Shown here: in pieces, positions 1 through 8,410 of the stretch
How the letters are laid out: every line of letters starts with the position of its first letter
Position numbering within the stretch: position 1 is the first letter of the stretch
The notes under the pieces: generated by a model
Told to the model about the DNA's origin: nothing
Seen by the model: only the letters and a program-made list of their open reading frames with translations
Database searches by the model: none
Assembly: GCA_965238265.1 (NCBI GenBank)
Contig: OZ250185.1
Span: 434,001 to 498,000, forward strand
DNA length: 64,000 nucleotides
Reading direction: 5' to 3'
From: JAJDUF01 sp965238265
Lineage (GTDB): Bacteria; Chloroflexota; UBA11872; UBA12225; JAJDUF01
Translations under genes and position numbers: made by a program

Positions 1-167
1 TCCCACGATGGCTACCACGATAGGGAACCAATGCCGGGAGGCTATGGCCGGGAGTCGCGGGAGGCCCACGACTTTGGTATTCGCTTCGGCCGGCGCTGGA
101 GAGGCCATGACTTTACTGAGAACGATTGACCAAGCACGCCCGATGCACCGCCCTGGTGACGCCGCGC

Positions 168-512
168 CTACCCTGGCGGCCAAGTCATGGGGCGACCGCC
201 CAAGAGATGCACGTGCAGGTGACCTACGGACTGCCCACCATCTGCGCCATGATTAATGACCAGCCGGTAGCCGGATTGATCCAGTCCCTCGGCAGCGGCA
301 ACTTCAACCGCAGCCGCCAGCACGGTGCCCAGTATGTCTGCATCGGATCGGCCCGTGTCGGCGATGGATGCAATGTGGCGCCGTGGTATAACTAATATGT
401 GCGTAGGCGCTTGTGGGTTGAGATCGCGGAAGGCGATAGTGTCCCCATCCTGGCACACGACCGTCGCCGGTATCCGACCTTCCGCAATGCCACAGAACAC
501 ACAATCCGCCAT
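168..512 (-). CDS. HIT family protein (histidine triad nucleotide-binding hydrolase)
   Basis: Small soluble protein of 114 residues, the usual HIT length. An N-terminal zinc-type CxxC (DCVFCGIAEG) precedes the beta-strand core, and the C-terminal histidine triad reads HLHVHLLGG. Family members hydrolyse nucleoside phosphoramidates or dinucleotides; the substrate here is unknown. I chose the ATG at 512 because GGGAGG lies 5 bases upstream; the open frame extends 7 codons further without a better site. It faces the same way as prmA but about 240 bases separate them. Family assignment is secure, physiological role is not. Confidence 0.9.
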   Translation of the reverse strand: MADCVFCGIAEGRIPATVVCQDGDTIAFRDLNPQAPTHILVIPRRHIASIADTGRSDADILGTVLAAAVEVAAAEGLDQSGYRLVINHGADGGQSVGHLHVHLLGGRPMTWPPG

Positions 513-751
513 CAGTGCCTCCCGCCGGGGCACAGCCGCGCCTGGCTCGCCAATGATTCGGCCGCACCACAGCGACCGCCGAACCGGGCCGCACGCACCC
601 GACTACCTCCCGCGCACCCGGGCCGGCCTCCTATGCTGACTAGCACAACTATCTTACCATGACGGGCCAAATCGGCCCTCTCCTACCGGAGAGCGGCCGC
701 CGAAAATGCCGCCGACCGGCGCGCGGCCGGCGTGGCGGGGAGCCGGCCCCC

Positions 752-1699
752 TCAGTCGCGTCGCGCGAGCTGCACGGCAACCCAGTCCCGGCGGGTGCGT
801 CGCGCGACCAATGCAAACCCCGCCTGTGTCAGCGCGTCAACGGCGCTGGCTTCCCGCTCGGCCAGGATACCACTCGCGATGAGGTGCCCGCCCGGCCGGA
901 CGGCGCTGGCCAGCTGTTGAGCGTGCGCGCTGATTACTCGCGCGACGATATTGGCGATAGCGAGGTCGAATTGCGCTTCCGGGGCAATGCAGCTGGGCGT
1001 GGCGCCATCCGCAGTCGTCGGCACCGGTATGCCGAGCGTCCCATGACGAACGGTCACGACATCGGCCACAGCATTCACGCCGACGTTCTCGCCGGCCGTG
1101 CGCGCTGCCGTCGCGTCTACGTCGAGCGCGAGCACCTGCGCGGCGCCCAGCCGCGCAGCAGCGATGGCCAGAATACCGGAGCCGGTACCGAGGTCCAGCA
1201 CGTGGGCGTCCGGTAGGGGCAGCGCCTCCAGCAGCTCCAGGCAGAGCTGCGTGCTCGGATGGAGGCCCGTGCCGAACGCCAGCCCCGGATCGAGCGTTAT
1301 CACGAGATCGTCAGGCCGGGGCACATAGTCGAGCCACGAGGGGGTGACGACCCAACGCCGGCCCACCCGCAGCGTGTGATAGTGCTTACGCCAAGCAACC
1401 TGCCAGTCTTCCTCCACCGTCCACCGAATGTCCAGTGTGCCGAGCGGCGCCAAGTCGAAGGCGCGCAAGATGCCTATGGCCCGGTCAATCTCCTGCTCCG
1501 CCCGCTGCCAATCGGCGTCTTCGGAGACGTAGGTGTGGATCGTCCGCGGCGCCTCGGCCGGCGTGTCGTACTCGTCGGCATCGCCGGTCTGGACCAGCGG
1601 ATGCTCGACCAGCACGTCGCCGCCCCAGCGGCGGAAGAGCGCAGTGACGGCTTCCGCCGCTTCAGCGCTTGCTTGGATGCGGAACTGGCGCCAACGCAT
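752..1699 (-). CDS. prmA: Ribosomal protein L11 methyltransferase (PrmA-like)
   Basis: Predicted SAM-dependent methyltransferase that trimethylates ribosomal protein L11. An N-terminal substrate-recognition domain of about 130 residues is followed by a Rossmann domain. Visible motifs are DPGLAFGTGLHPST, SAM motif I (LDLGTGSGILAIAAARLGA) and the downstream NIVARVI motif, in the order expected for PrmA. At 315 residues it is of normal length. The start at 1699 (MRWRQFRIQ) matches the family N-terminus; no clear Shine-Dalgarno precedes it, and 18 further codons are open upstream. Divergent from the aldolase gene at 1897. Confidence 0.9.
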   Translation of the reverse strand: MRWRQFRIQASAEAAEAVTALFRRWGGDVLVEHPLVQTGDADEYDTPAEAPRTIHTYVSEDADWQRAEQEIDRAIGILRAFDLAPLGTLDIRWTVEEDWQVAWRKHYHTLRVGRRWVVTPSWLDYVPRPDDLVITLDPGLAFGTGLHPSTQLCLELLEALPLPDAHVLDLGTGSGILAIAAARLGAAQVLALDVDATAARTAGENVGVNAVADVVTVRHGTLGIPVPTTADGATPSCIAPEAQFDLAIANIVARVISAHAQQLASAVRPGGHLIASGILAEREASAVDALTQAGFALVARRTRRDWVAVQLARRD

Positions 1700-1896
1700 A
1701 AGGAACCGGGCCGAACAGTCTGTGCCGGTAACTATTCTACTTTTTCCGGGCAAGTCGGCACTGTGGACCTGACCAACCGGCAGCGACCTGGTAGGCTTGA
1801 GCGCGCAGAGGCGTCACCGGGCGCGGCTGAATACCACCGTGTACCGGGATACGCGGCTACGCGCGATCCGATTCCTGTGCTGCGAAAGGAGCTATC

Positions 1897-2685
1897 GTGA
1901 GGGAGAACAAGCTACGCACCCTGCTGAAGACTGGGCAGCCATCGCTCGGCACACACGTCCACAGCGCCTGGCCCTCGATCATCGAGATCGTCGGCCATAC
2001 CGGCGTCTACGACTACGTTGAGTTTGTCTCCGAGTACGCCCCCTTCGATCTTCACGACTTGGATCATCTGTGCCGCGCCGCTGAGATCTTCGACCTCGGC
2101 ACCATGATCAAAGTTGACCAGGAGCCGCGCCGCTTCACGGCCCAGCGGGCCATTGGCTCCGGCTTCCAGAGCGTCCTCTTTGCCGACTGCCGCAACGTCG
2201 AGGACGCGCGGGAGTGCGTGCAGGCCGTCCGGCCGGAAACGCCCTCCGACGGGGGCCTTCATGGTGTCGGGATGCGCCGGGCGTTCTACATGGGCTACGG
2301 GGGCACGCCGGACTATGTGCAAGCGCTCAACGACATCGTTGTCGTCCTCATGATCGAGAAGCGGGGCGCAGTGGAGCAGCTGGAGGAGATTCTGGCGGTA
2401 GACGGGGTAGACATGGTCCAGTGGGGACCTTCGGACTATTCGATGAGCATCGGTCGTGCCGGTCAGCCCCAGCATCCGGAGGTGCAGGCCGCGAAGCGCA
2501 AGGTCTTCGAGACGTGCCAGCGGCTGGGCGTGCCGGCGCGGGCCGAGATTAGCGGTCCGGAGGAGGCCGCGCCGTATCTGGACATAGGAGTCCGCCACTT
2601 CTGTATCGGCACCGATGTTTCGATCTTGCACAACTGGTTCAAGCAGAACGGCACTGAGCTACGCAGCGTCATTGAGCGAGCGTAG
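1897..2685 (+). CDS. HpcH/HpaI family aldolase (2-oxo acid aldolase)
   Basis: Class II metal-dependent aldolase of the HpcH/HpaI/citrate-lyase-beta superfamily, 262 residues. The family splits 4-hydroxy-2-oxo acids into pyruvate (or tartronate semialdehyde) and an aldehyde. Recognisable are the N-terminal LGTHVHSAWP segment, the metal-ligand glutamate in VVLMIEKRGAVEQLEEI, and WGPSDYSMSIG near the barrel end. GTG start supported by AAAGGAG just upstream. Fits the catabolic theme of the window, but the natural substrate cannot be assigned. Transcribed divergently from prmA and followed at 139 bases by a Uma2 gene. Confidence 0.85.
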   Translation: MRENKLRTLLKTGQPSLGTHVHSAWPSIIEIVGHTGVYDYVEFVSEYAPFDLHDLDHLCRAAEIFDLGTMIKVDQEPRRFTAQRAIGSGFQSVLFADCRNVEDARECVQAVRPETPSDGGLHGVGMRRAFYMGYGGTPDYVQALNDIVVVLMIEKRGAVEQLEEILAVDGVDMVQWGPSDYSMSIGRAGQPQHPEVQAAKRKVFETCQRLGVPARAEISGPEEAAPYLDIGVRHFCIGTDVSILHNWFKQNGTELRSVIERA

Positions 2686-2735
2686 CGGGACCGGGGGGCC
2701 GAGCTACAGCACGCTGCGCTTCTCCCCGCGCCGCC

Positions 2736-2763
2736 TGTCATTCCCACGAAAGCGGGAATCCAC
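2736..2763. repeat. Dispersed palindromic repeat (TCATTCCCGCNNNNGCGGGAATCCA family)
   Basis: Imperfect palindrome with arms attccc/gggaat around a short loop, in the gap between aldolase and Uma2. The same unit recurs more than a dozen times in this window, always between genes or at gene ends. It resembles REP or dRS3-like elements of other bacteria. Confidence 0.75.
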
Positions 2764-2824
2764 GTCCCCCTGCGGGGCGAGGGGGGCCACAGGGGGGCCA
2801 GCACCGGCCAGGAAGGAGACGGCT

Positions 2825-3382
2825 ATGGCGATCACCGCGACCAGGCTGCTGACTGCTGAAGACCTCCTGCGCCTGGATAGCGAGGGCGTGCGCGGCGAGT
2901 TGATCCGGGGGGTACTGCACGAAACTATGTCATCGGGATATGCACACGGCAAGATCGTAATGAAGCTCGGCTTTTTGTTGAACGCCTTCATCATACCCCG
3001 CAAACTGGGGAGCTTGACAGGCTCGGACATGGGTGTCTGGCTGGAGCGCGAGCCGGACACCGTGCGCGAGCCGGACATCGCCTACTTCTCGGCGGCGCGG
3101 CTGCCGCTGGACGTGCGGATTACCGGCTACGCCGAGGTCGTTCCCGACCTGGTGGTGGAGATCGTCTCCCCCAGCGATAGCCGGCGCGAGGCCCACGACA
3201 AGGCGGAGATGTGGCTGCGGTACGGCGTGGCCCTGGTGTGGGTCGTGCAGCCCGACACGCGCTCCGTGGAGGTGTACGAGCCGGGCCGCGCGGTCGTGAC
3301 GCTCGATGAGCACGACACGCTCGACGGTTTGGAGGTGCTGCCCGGCTTCACCTGCACGGTCAGCGACATCTTCGACACGTAG
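2825..3382 (+). CDS. Uma2 family PD-(D/E)XK nuclease-like protein
   Basis: Uma2 (DUF820) protein, 185 residues, a normal length. The nuclease core shows REPDIAYFS (metal-binding Asp), then DLVVEIVSPSD (the E-x-S strand) and the following HDKAEMWLRYGVALVWVV helix with the conserved Lys/Tyr pattern. Family members have a restriction-endonuclease fold, occur in many copies in Chloroflexota and cyanobacteria, and have no settled function. Start at 2825 is supported by GGAAGGAGA; the longer open frame upstream runs through a repeat and is not coding. No coiled-coil tail, unlike the two larger paralogues at 20462 and 39224. Confidence 0.85.
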   Translation: MAITATRLLTAEDLLRLDSEGVRGELIRGVLHETMSSGYAHGKIVMKLGFLLNAFIIPRKLGSLTGSDMGVWLEREPDTVREPDIAYFSAARLPLDVRITGYAEVVPDLVVEIVSPSDSRREAHDKAEMWLRYGVALVWVVQPDTRSVEVYEPGRAVVTLDEHDTLDGLEVLPGFTCTVSDIFDT

Positions 3383-3623
3383 GCCGTGGTCGCCGGCCGG
3401 GGGGCGTGGTCAGGCCCGGTGCCGACGCCCCGGAGCGCGGTTGCCGCGCGGTCCGGTCACTATTTGCGCCAATCCCGTCTAAAACAGGTACAATGTACGT
3501 ACCATATAGAGAGACGTAGTCAACGAGGCTCGTTGAGGCGTAGTACCGCACGGGGGGCCGGGGGTGCGACGTGACTAGCCCAATGAGCAAACCCGATACC
3601 TTCCTACGTTCGGAGGAACCGGT

Positions 3624-5348
3624 ATGCCTAGGCCCAGTTCTGCTCGCGTTGCCGATCCACGCGCTCCGCATCTTGCCAAGCCCGAAGCGGAGCGATACCC
3701 CGCTCCACCCAACGTTGATCCATACGGCGTCGTGTTGAGGCGCGATGCACGCGCGAATATCAAGCGCGGCTTCGACATGATGGCCAACACGCTCCGGGTG
3801 ACCCTCGGTCCCGTTGCCCGCACGGTCGTGATGGAGTCGCTCTCAACTGCCCGGCCCCCGGAGGTGTTGGCAGATGCGGCGACCATCGCCCGTCGCATCA
3901 TTGGCATCCCCAACCACTGGGAAGACATGGGGGCCATGATGATCCGTCATATGGCCTGGCAAGTGCGGGAGAATGTCGGCGATGGGGCCGCAACCGCCGC
4001 CGTTCTCGCTCAAGCCATCCTGGACGAGGCGACCAGGGTCGTCGCGGCCGGCACGAACGCCATGATGGTGCGCCGAGGCGTGGAGGCGGGTCTTGCTCAG
4101 TCCATCACGGTGCTCAACGCGCTGGCGATACCCATGGAAACGGAGGAACAGATCGAGGCCTTGGCGGTCGCAGCCGCCGGGCACGACAAGATCGGTGCCT
4201 ACATCGCCGAGATTCTCGACATCCTCGGTACGGAGGCCGTCATTCTGGTCCAAGAGCACGTCGGCCTGGAGATAGACCGCGAATATATCGAAGGGCTACA
4301 GTGGGATAGTGGCTACTGGTCCGCCTATTTCTGCGACGACCCCAGCCGGATGGAAGCCACAATCGAGAACCCCATCATTATCTCGACCGACACGAACCTG
4401 GAGAAAGTTGAGGATGTCCTTCCCCTCATGGAAAAGGTCATGGAGGTGAAGGACGAGCTACAGACCGGAGGATTGGTCATCTTCGCTAATGATATTCGCG
4501 GTCCGGCGTTGGGGCTGATGGTGACCAATAATCAGAAGGGGACGCTGCGCTGCTTGGGGGTCAAAGCGCCAGGGGCCGGCGACCGGCGCATTCGGGTCCT
4601 CGAAGATATCGCCGTCCTGACGGGGGGGCGGTTCATCGCCGAAGATGCCGGCGAGCGCCTGCGGGAAGCAACACTTGCCGACCTGGGGCGGGCGCGGCGC
4701 GTCTGGGCCAACCGCGACTTCCACAGCATCATCGGCGGGGCCGGCAGCCACGCGGCGATCCGGCAGCGCACGGCAGAAATCGAAGAAACGATTCCCGACG
4801 CCGAGAACGAATTCGAGCGCATCAAGCTGCGCGAGCGGATCGCCAAGCTCACCGGCGGCTGCGGCATTCTGCGGATTGCGGCCCCCACCGAGCGGGAGCG
4901 TGACGAGCTGAAGCAGCGGGCGCAAGAGGCAGTGTCCGCTGCCCGCGCCGCAGCGGAGGAGGGCGTGGTGCCTGGCGGCGGTGCGGCCTTCCTGGCCTGC
5001 ATCCCGGCCCTGGAGTCGTTGGCCGCAGAGCATGAGACCTCTAGCCCGGAGGGTGTCGCCACCGGTATCCGGGTCCTGGCACGGGCGCTCGAAGCACCAG
5101 CCTATTGGATCGCGGAGAACGCCGGTCACGACGGCCGGGCCGCCATCGCCGCTGCCAAAGAAGCGGGGCCGGGGCATGCGCTCGATGCCACCACCGGCGA
5201 GATCAGCGATATGCGGGAGTCTCAGGCGCTCGATCCGCTGAAGATCGTCCGCATTGCGCTGGAGACGGCCGCGAGTGGAGCCATCATGGCTCTGACCACC
5301 GACGCGCAGGTGCGCACTAAATCACAGGAGCCAGAGGTCAATCCATAG
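3624..5348 (+). CDS. Divergent GroEL/Cpn60 chaperonin paralogue
   Basis: 574 residues and clearly Cpn60 over its whole length, but unusual. It carries a proline-rich N-terminal extension of about 30 residues. VTLGP (59-63) is intact, while the GroEL GDGTTT phosphate loop reads GDGAAT (119-124). The segment aligned to GroEL TKDG reads LADA, so the catalytic Asp52 is kept (D84) but Lys51 is lost. The position of catalytic Asp398 is Glu (E435). The C-terminus ends EPEVNP without the Gly-Gly-Met tail, and no groES lies nearby. These changes suggest altered ATP cycling and a dedicated client rather than housekeeping folding. GGAGG precedes the start. A weak promoter-like pair (TTGCGC at 3464, TACAAT at 3489, 19-base spacer) lies upstream. 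The propeller gene follows after 20 bases. Confidence 0.88.
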   Translation: MPRPSSARVADPRAPHLAKPEAERYPAPPNVDPYGVVLRRDARANIKRGFDMMANTLRVTLGPVARTVVMESLSTARPPEVLADAATIARRIIGIPNHWEDMGAMMIRHMAWQVRENVGDGAATAAVLAQAILDEATRVVAAGTNAMMVRRGVEAGLAQSITVLNALAIPMETEEQIEALAVAAAGHDKIGAYIAEILDILGTEAVILVQEHVGLEIDREYIEGLQWDSGYWSAYFCDDPSRMEATIENPIIISTDTNLEKVEDVLPLMEKVMEVKDELQTGGLVIFANDIRGPALGLMVTNNQKGTLRCLGVKAPGAGDRRIRVLEDIAVLTGGRFIAEDAGERLREATLADLGRARRVWANRDFHSIIGGAGSHAAIRQRTAEIEETIPDAENEFERIKLRERIAKLTGGCGILRIAAPTERERDELKQRAQEAVSAARAAAEEGVVPGGGAAFLACIPALESLAAEHETSSPEGVATGIRVLARALEAPAYWIAENAGHDGRAAIAAAKEAGPGHALDATTGEISDMRESQALDPLKIVRIALETAASGAIMALTTDAQVRTKSQEPEVNP

Positions 5349-5368
5349 AAGAGAGGTAGGCGCAACGT

Positions 5369-7537
5369 ATGCAATCAGGTGAGCCGAGGATTGTCCAATT
5401 CCCTACCGAGCGTGCCCGCCAGCGCACCAGAGGCACGCCGGCCGCGGCGGGGCCGGCGCCGCTCCCACCACCAGGCGACCGTTGGGAGTTGGTCGCGCCC
5501 GCGGGCGGCTGGGGCGGCACGGTGCTCGCTCTGAGCACGCCGGGCCCCCTGCCGGGCAGCAGCGCGGACAACGAGCCGACGCCGCTCTTCGCCGGGACGA
5601 CGTCCGGCTGCTTCATTTCGCTGGACAACGGACACACTTGGGAGCCACAGAACGAGGGGCTAACCAGTCCCTACGTGCAGGCGATCACCCTCTCGCCGCA
5701 GTACGACCAGGATCACACCGTCTTCGCCGGCTCGCTCGGTGGCGGCGTCCTGCGGTCGCGCGACGGGGGGAGCACTTGGGCGCGCATGGAGTTTTGGCAA
5801 GCTGCTGCGCCGGTCACGGCCATCGCCCTTTCCCCACGCTTTCCCGGTGATGGCACGATCCTGGCCGCCACACAGTACGAAGGCATCCAGCGTTCCACGA
5901 ACGGCGGTCACACATGGTCTACGGCGAACTTCGGCCTTGCGGACCTCTCCATCATGGCGCTGGCGGTCTCGCCCACCTTCGATGAGGATGAGATTGTCTT
6001 CTGCGCCGCCACGGACGGTCTGTATCGCTCGACCAATGGCGCCCGCGCCTGGCGGCGGGTACGCGGCGTGCCCACCGAGACGGTGCAGGCCATCGCTTTC
6101 TCGCCCACGTTCCCGGATGACGGTACCATCTTCGTCGGCACCGAAGACGCCGGCATCTTTCGATCCACCAACCGCGGCATGCGCTGGCAGCCCGTGAACG
6201 ACGGGCTTGTTGACGCCGAGGACGCCGAGCCACCGCCGGTGAATGCCCTCTGGATATCGCCGCAGTTTGCGGATGACGGCACCATCTTCGCGGGGACCGC
6301 GGGGAGCGGAGTCCACCGCTCGACGGACGGTGGGAAGACCTGGCAGCAGCACGGGGCCGACGACGAGGCCGTGATGTCGCTGCTCGGTCAGCCGGACGGC
6401 ACGATTCTCGCCGGCTGCCACCAAAGCGGCATTATGCGCGTCGGGGCGGATGGTACCACCACTCCGGCAAACCAGGGTCTCGCCGCCCGCTCGATGTCCG
6501 CGCTGGCCCTCTCACCGGACTTCGAGCGGGACGGTGTGCTCTACACCGCCGGCATCGAAGACGGCGTTTTGCGGTCCGATGACCGGGGCGCGACCTGGCA
6601 ACCCGTCGGGGCGCTGCCGACGAATCAGGTGCTGTCGTTGGCGGTGGCGCCGCGGGCGTTGCCGGAGCACGTGCTTCTCGCGGCGACCGACGACGGCCTC
6701 TACCGTTCGACCGACTCCGGGGCACAGTGGGAACGAGCGACATTCCCCGAGGCCGAGGCCGGCGAGGACGGCGGCGGGGTAGCGAGCGACGCGGTACGCA
6801 TGGTGACGTGCGCTGGCGGCACCTCGCAAGACGAGAGCGTTTGTGTAGCGGTCGTCGGGCAGCGGCTGGTGCTCTCGATGGATAGCGGCGCAACCTGGTC
6901 AGATATCAAGCCGCCCACTGACGAGGAGATGCTGATCGGTATCGCGCTCTCACCGCACTATCGCCGCGACCAAACGGTGCTTGTCGGCACGTACTCGCAG
7001 CTCGGCGCTGCTCGCCTCGGCCGGGTCCGTGCTCCAGGGGCACGCGCCGCGTGGCGCCAGGACCTCCAGGCGAGCACCGTGACGATTTGGCGGTCGCTCG
7101 ATGGCGGCGAGAAATGGACGCCGATCATCGAGCAGTTGAGCGGCGCGCGCTGGGCCGCCTTTGGGCTACCGGACGACTATCGTGGTGACCAAGAGGACGA
7201 ACGCAACCGGTTCTTTGTGGGGCTTGGGACGCTGGTGCTGCGACCGATGTTCGGCGGGAAGGCGCTCTGGATCGCCGAGCGTGTGGGCCGGCCCTCCAGC
7301 GGCGTCCTGTCCGTCGCCCTCACGAGCGGCGGAGTCTGGGGCCGGGCGCTCTTTATCGGCTCCAGCGAGGGCGTCTACCGCTCCGACGACGAGGGGTTGA
7401 CCTGGCAATCGGTGAACACCGGGCTAGGATCACGCACGGTCGTATCGGTGGCGCTGTCCCCAGGCTTCAACACGGATGGCCGGGCCTATGCGTTGACCCT
7501 TGGTGGCACCCTCTGGCGCCTGACGGCCGGCAGCTAA
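5369..7537 (+). CDS. BNR/Asp-box repeat beta-propeller protein
   Basis: 722-residue protein built almost entirely of Asp-box (BNR) propeller repeats. I count about eleven SxDxGxxW motifs, for example RSRDGGSTWA, RSTNGGHTWS, RSTDGGKTWQ, RSDDRGATWQ, LSMDSGATWS and RSDDEGLTWQ. That is enough for two seven- to ten-bladed propellers of the sortilin/VPS10 or YCF48 type. No signal peptide or membrane segment is seen, so it is probably cytoplasmic. No sialidase arginine triad is evident. The 20-base gap from the chaperonin gene implies co-transcription; it may be the chaperonin's client or partner (inference). Confidence 0.85.
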   Translation: MQSGEPRIVQFPTERARQRTRGTPAAAGPAPLPPPGDRWELVAPAGGWGGTVLALSTPGPLPGSSADNEPTPLFAGTTSGCFISLDNGHTWEPQNEGLTSPYVQAITLSPQYDQDHTVFAGSLGGGVLRSRDGGSTWARMEFWQAAAPVTAIALSPRFPGDGTILAATQYEGIQRSTNGGHTWSTANFGLADLSIMALAVSPTFDEDEIVFCAATDGLYRSTNGARAWRRVRGVPTETVQAIAFSPTFPDDGTIFVGTEDAGIFRSTNRGMRWQPVNDGLVDAEDAEPPPVNALWISPQFADDGTIFAGTAGSGVHRSTDGGKTWQQHGADDEAVMSLLGQPDGTILAGCHQSGIMRVGADGTTTPANQGLAARSMSALALSPDFERDGVLYTAGIEDGVLRSDDRGATWQPVGALPTNQVLSLAVAPRALPEHVLLAATDDGLYRSTDSGAQWERATFPEAEAGEDGGGVASDAVRMVTCAGGTSQDESVCVAVVGQRLVLSMDSGATWSDIKPPTDEEMLIGIALSPHYRRDQTVLVGTYSQLGAARLGRVRAPGARAAWRQDLQASTVTIWRSLDGGEKWTPIIEQLSGARWAAFGLPDDYRGDQEDERNRFFVGLGTLVLRPMFGGKALWIAERVGRPSSGVLSVALTSGGVWGRALFIGSSEGVYRSDDEGLTWQSVNTGLGSRTVVSVALSPGFNTDGRAYALTLGGTLWRLTAGS

Positions 7538-7601
7538 CCGGCGCCCCCAGGCGCCCACGACGCGGGCCACGCAGCGTGGCCCTGCGAGAAGGAGGGCGGC
7601 G

Positions 7602-7928
7602 ATGGCGCACTACCTGTATCAGGTCGCGTATACCCAGGAGGCGTGGGCAGCACAGCTCCGGAACCCCCAGAATGTCGCCGACCGGGTGCGGGGGAGCGTC
7701 GAAGAGCTTGGCGGCAAAATCGTCGGGGCCTGGTACGCCTTCGGCGAATCCGACCTGTTCGCCGTCCTGGAGATGCCGGACAACGTCAGTATGGCTGCCC
7801 TTGCCATAGCATTTGCCGCGGGCGGTGCAGTGAGTGCTGCCAAGACCACGGTGCTCATGTCCCTCGATGAAGGTATGGAGGCCATGGGCAAGGTGGCCGG
7901 TTCCGGCTACCGGCCACCGGGCAGTTGA
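7602..7928 (+). CDS. GYD domain protein
   Basis: 108-residue GYD-domain (ferredoxin-like, DUF1791-type) protein. The pattern AWYAFGESDLFAVLEMPDN corresponds to the conserved FGxYDxVxIxExPD core, followed by the alanine-rich ALAIAFAAGGAVSAAKTTVLM strand-helix. Function of the family is unknown; members are small, soluble and often oligomeric. Start at 7602 has GAAGGAGG upstream. It lies 64 bases after the propeller gene on the same strand and is probably the third gene of the chaperonin operon. Confidence 0.85.
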   Translation: MAHYLYQVAYTQEAWAAQLRNPQNVADRVRGSVEELGGKIVGAWYAFGESDLFAVLEMPDNVSMAALAIAFAAGGAVSAAKTTVLMSLDEGMEAMGKVAGSGYRPPGS

Positions 7929-8052
7929 GCCGGCTGCTGGGCCGCCGGCTCCTCCCTGACCCAATCCGGCCCACCCCGTTTGCCTGGTAAGCTCCGGGGC
8001 GGTCTCTACCCGACATAGGGTTGGCGGCACACACGTTAGGGCGGTACCAGCA

Positions 8053-8300
8053 ATGCGCGTGAAGGACCTGCTCGCAATCATGGAAGATGATCCCCAATGG
8101 CTAGGGCCGGCCGGTGTCTGGCTGCGCCCCTATGGGGTGTCTATTACGGCGCTCATCGGACACTGGCACGCAGTTGACCATGACGTGGAGCAGGTGGCCG
8201 CCGACTACAAATCCCGCTCCCGATCATCGTGGCGGCGGTTGATTACTACGAGCAGCACCAATCCGAGATAGACACCCGCCTCGCTGTAGGCGCCGCCTGA
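8053..8300 (+). pseudogene. DUF433 antitoxin-like gene broken by a one-base frameshift
   Basis: The first frame (8053 to about 8210) encodes a DUF433-like stretch ending EQVAADYK. It then runs into nonsense and stops at 8271. Reading from 8211 in the next frame gives IPLPIIVAAVDYYEQHQSEI and a TGA at 8298-8300, which is the expected DUF433 C-terminal helix and tail. Adding one base near 8210 restores a single 82-residue protein. DUF433 proteins (COG2442) are usually antitoxins; no PIN or other toxin gene is next to it. Either a real decayed gene or a sequencing/assembly error. Confidence 0.7.
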
Positions 8301-8410
8301 CGCCTCGGTGACTATCTCCGGCAGCGGCACGACCACGAGCGTCCGCACGGCGACCCTGTAGCCCCTTCCCTGCAGGGAGGGGGTTGGGGGGGGTAGGTGT
8401 GTACCATCCG

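Noticed and set aside
1..167. Open frames at the left edge of the window
   Set aside because: They are arginine- and proline-rich frames with no family motif and lie partly antisense to the HIT gene.
2615..2824. Upstream extension of the Uma2 frame
   Set aside because: It overlaps the end of the aldolase gene and a palindromic repeat; the ATG at 2825 has a good ribosome site and matches the family start.
3464..3503. Promoter and ggtac inverted repeat before the chaperonin gene
   Set aside because: The spacer is 19 bases and the inverted repeat has only 5-bp arms; no CIRCE-like element was found. Mentioned under the gene but not listed as a feature.
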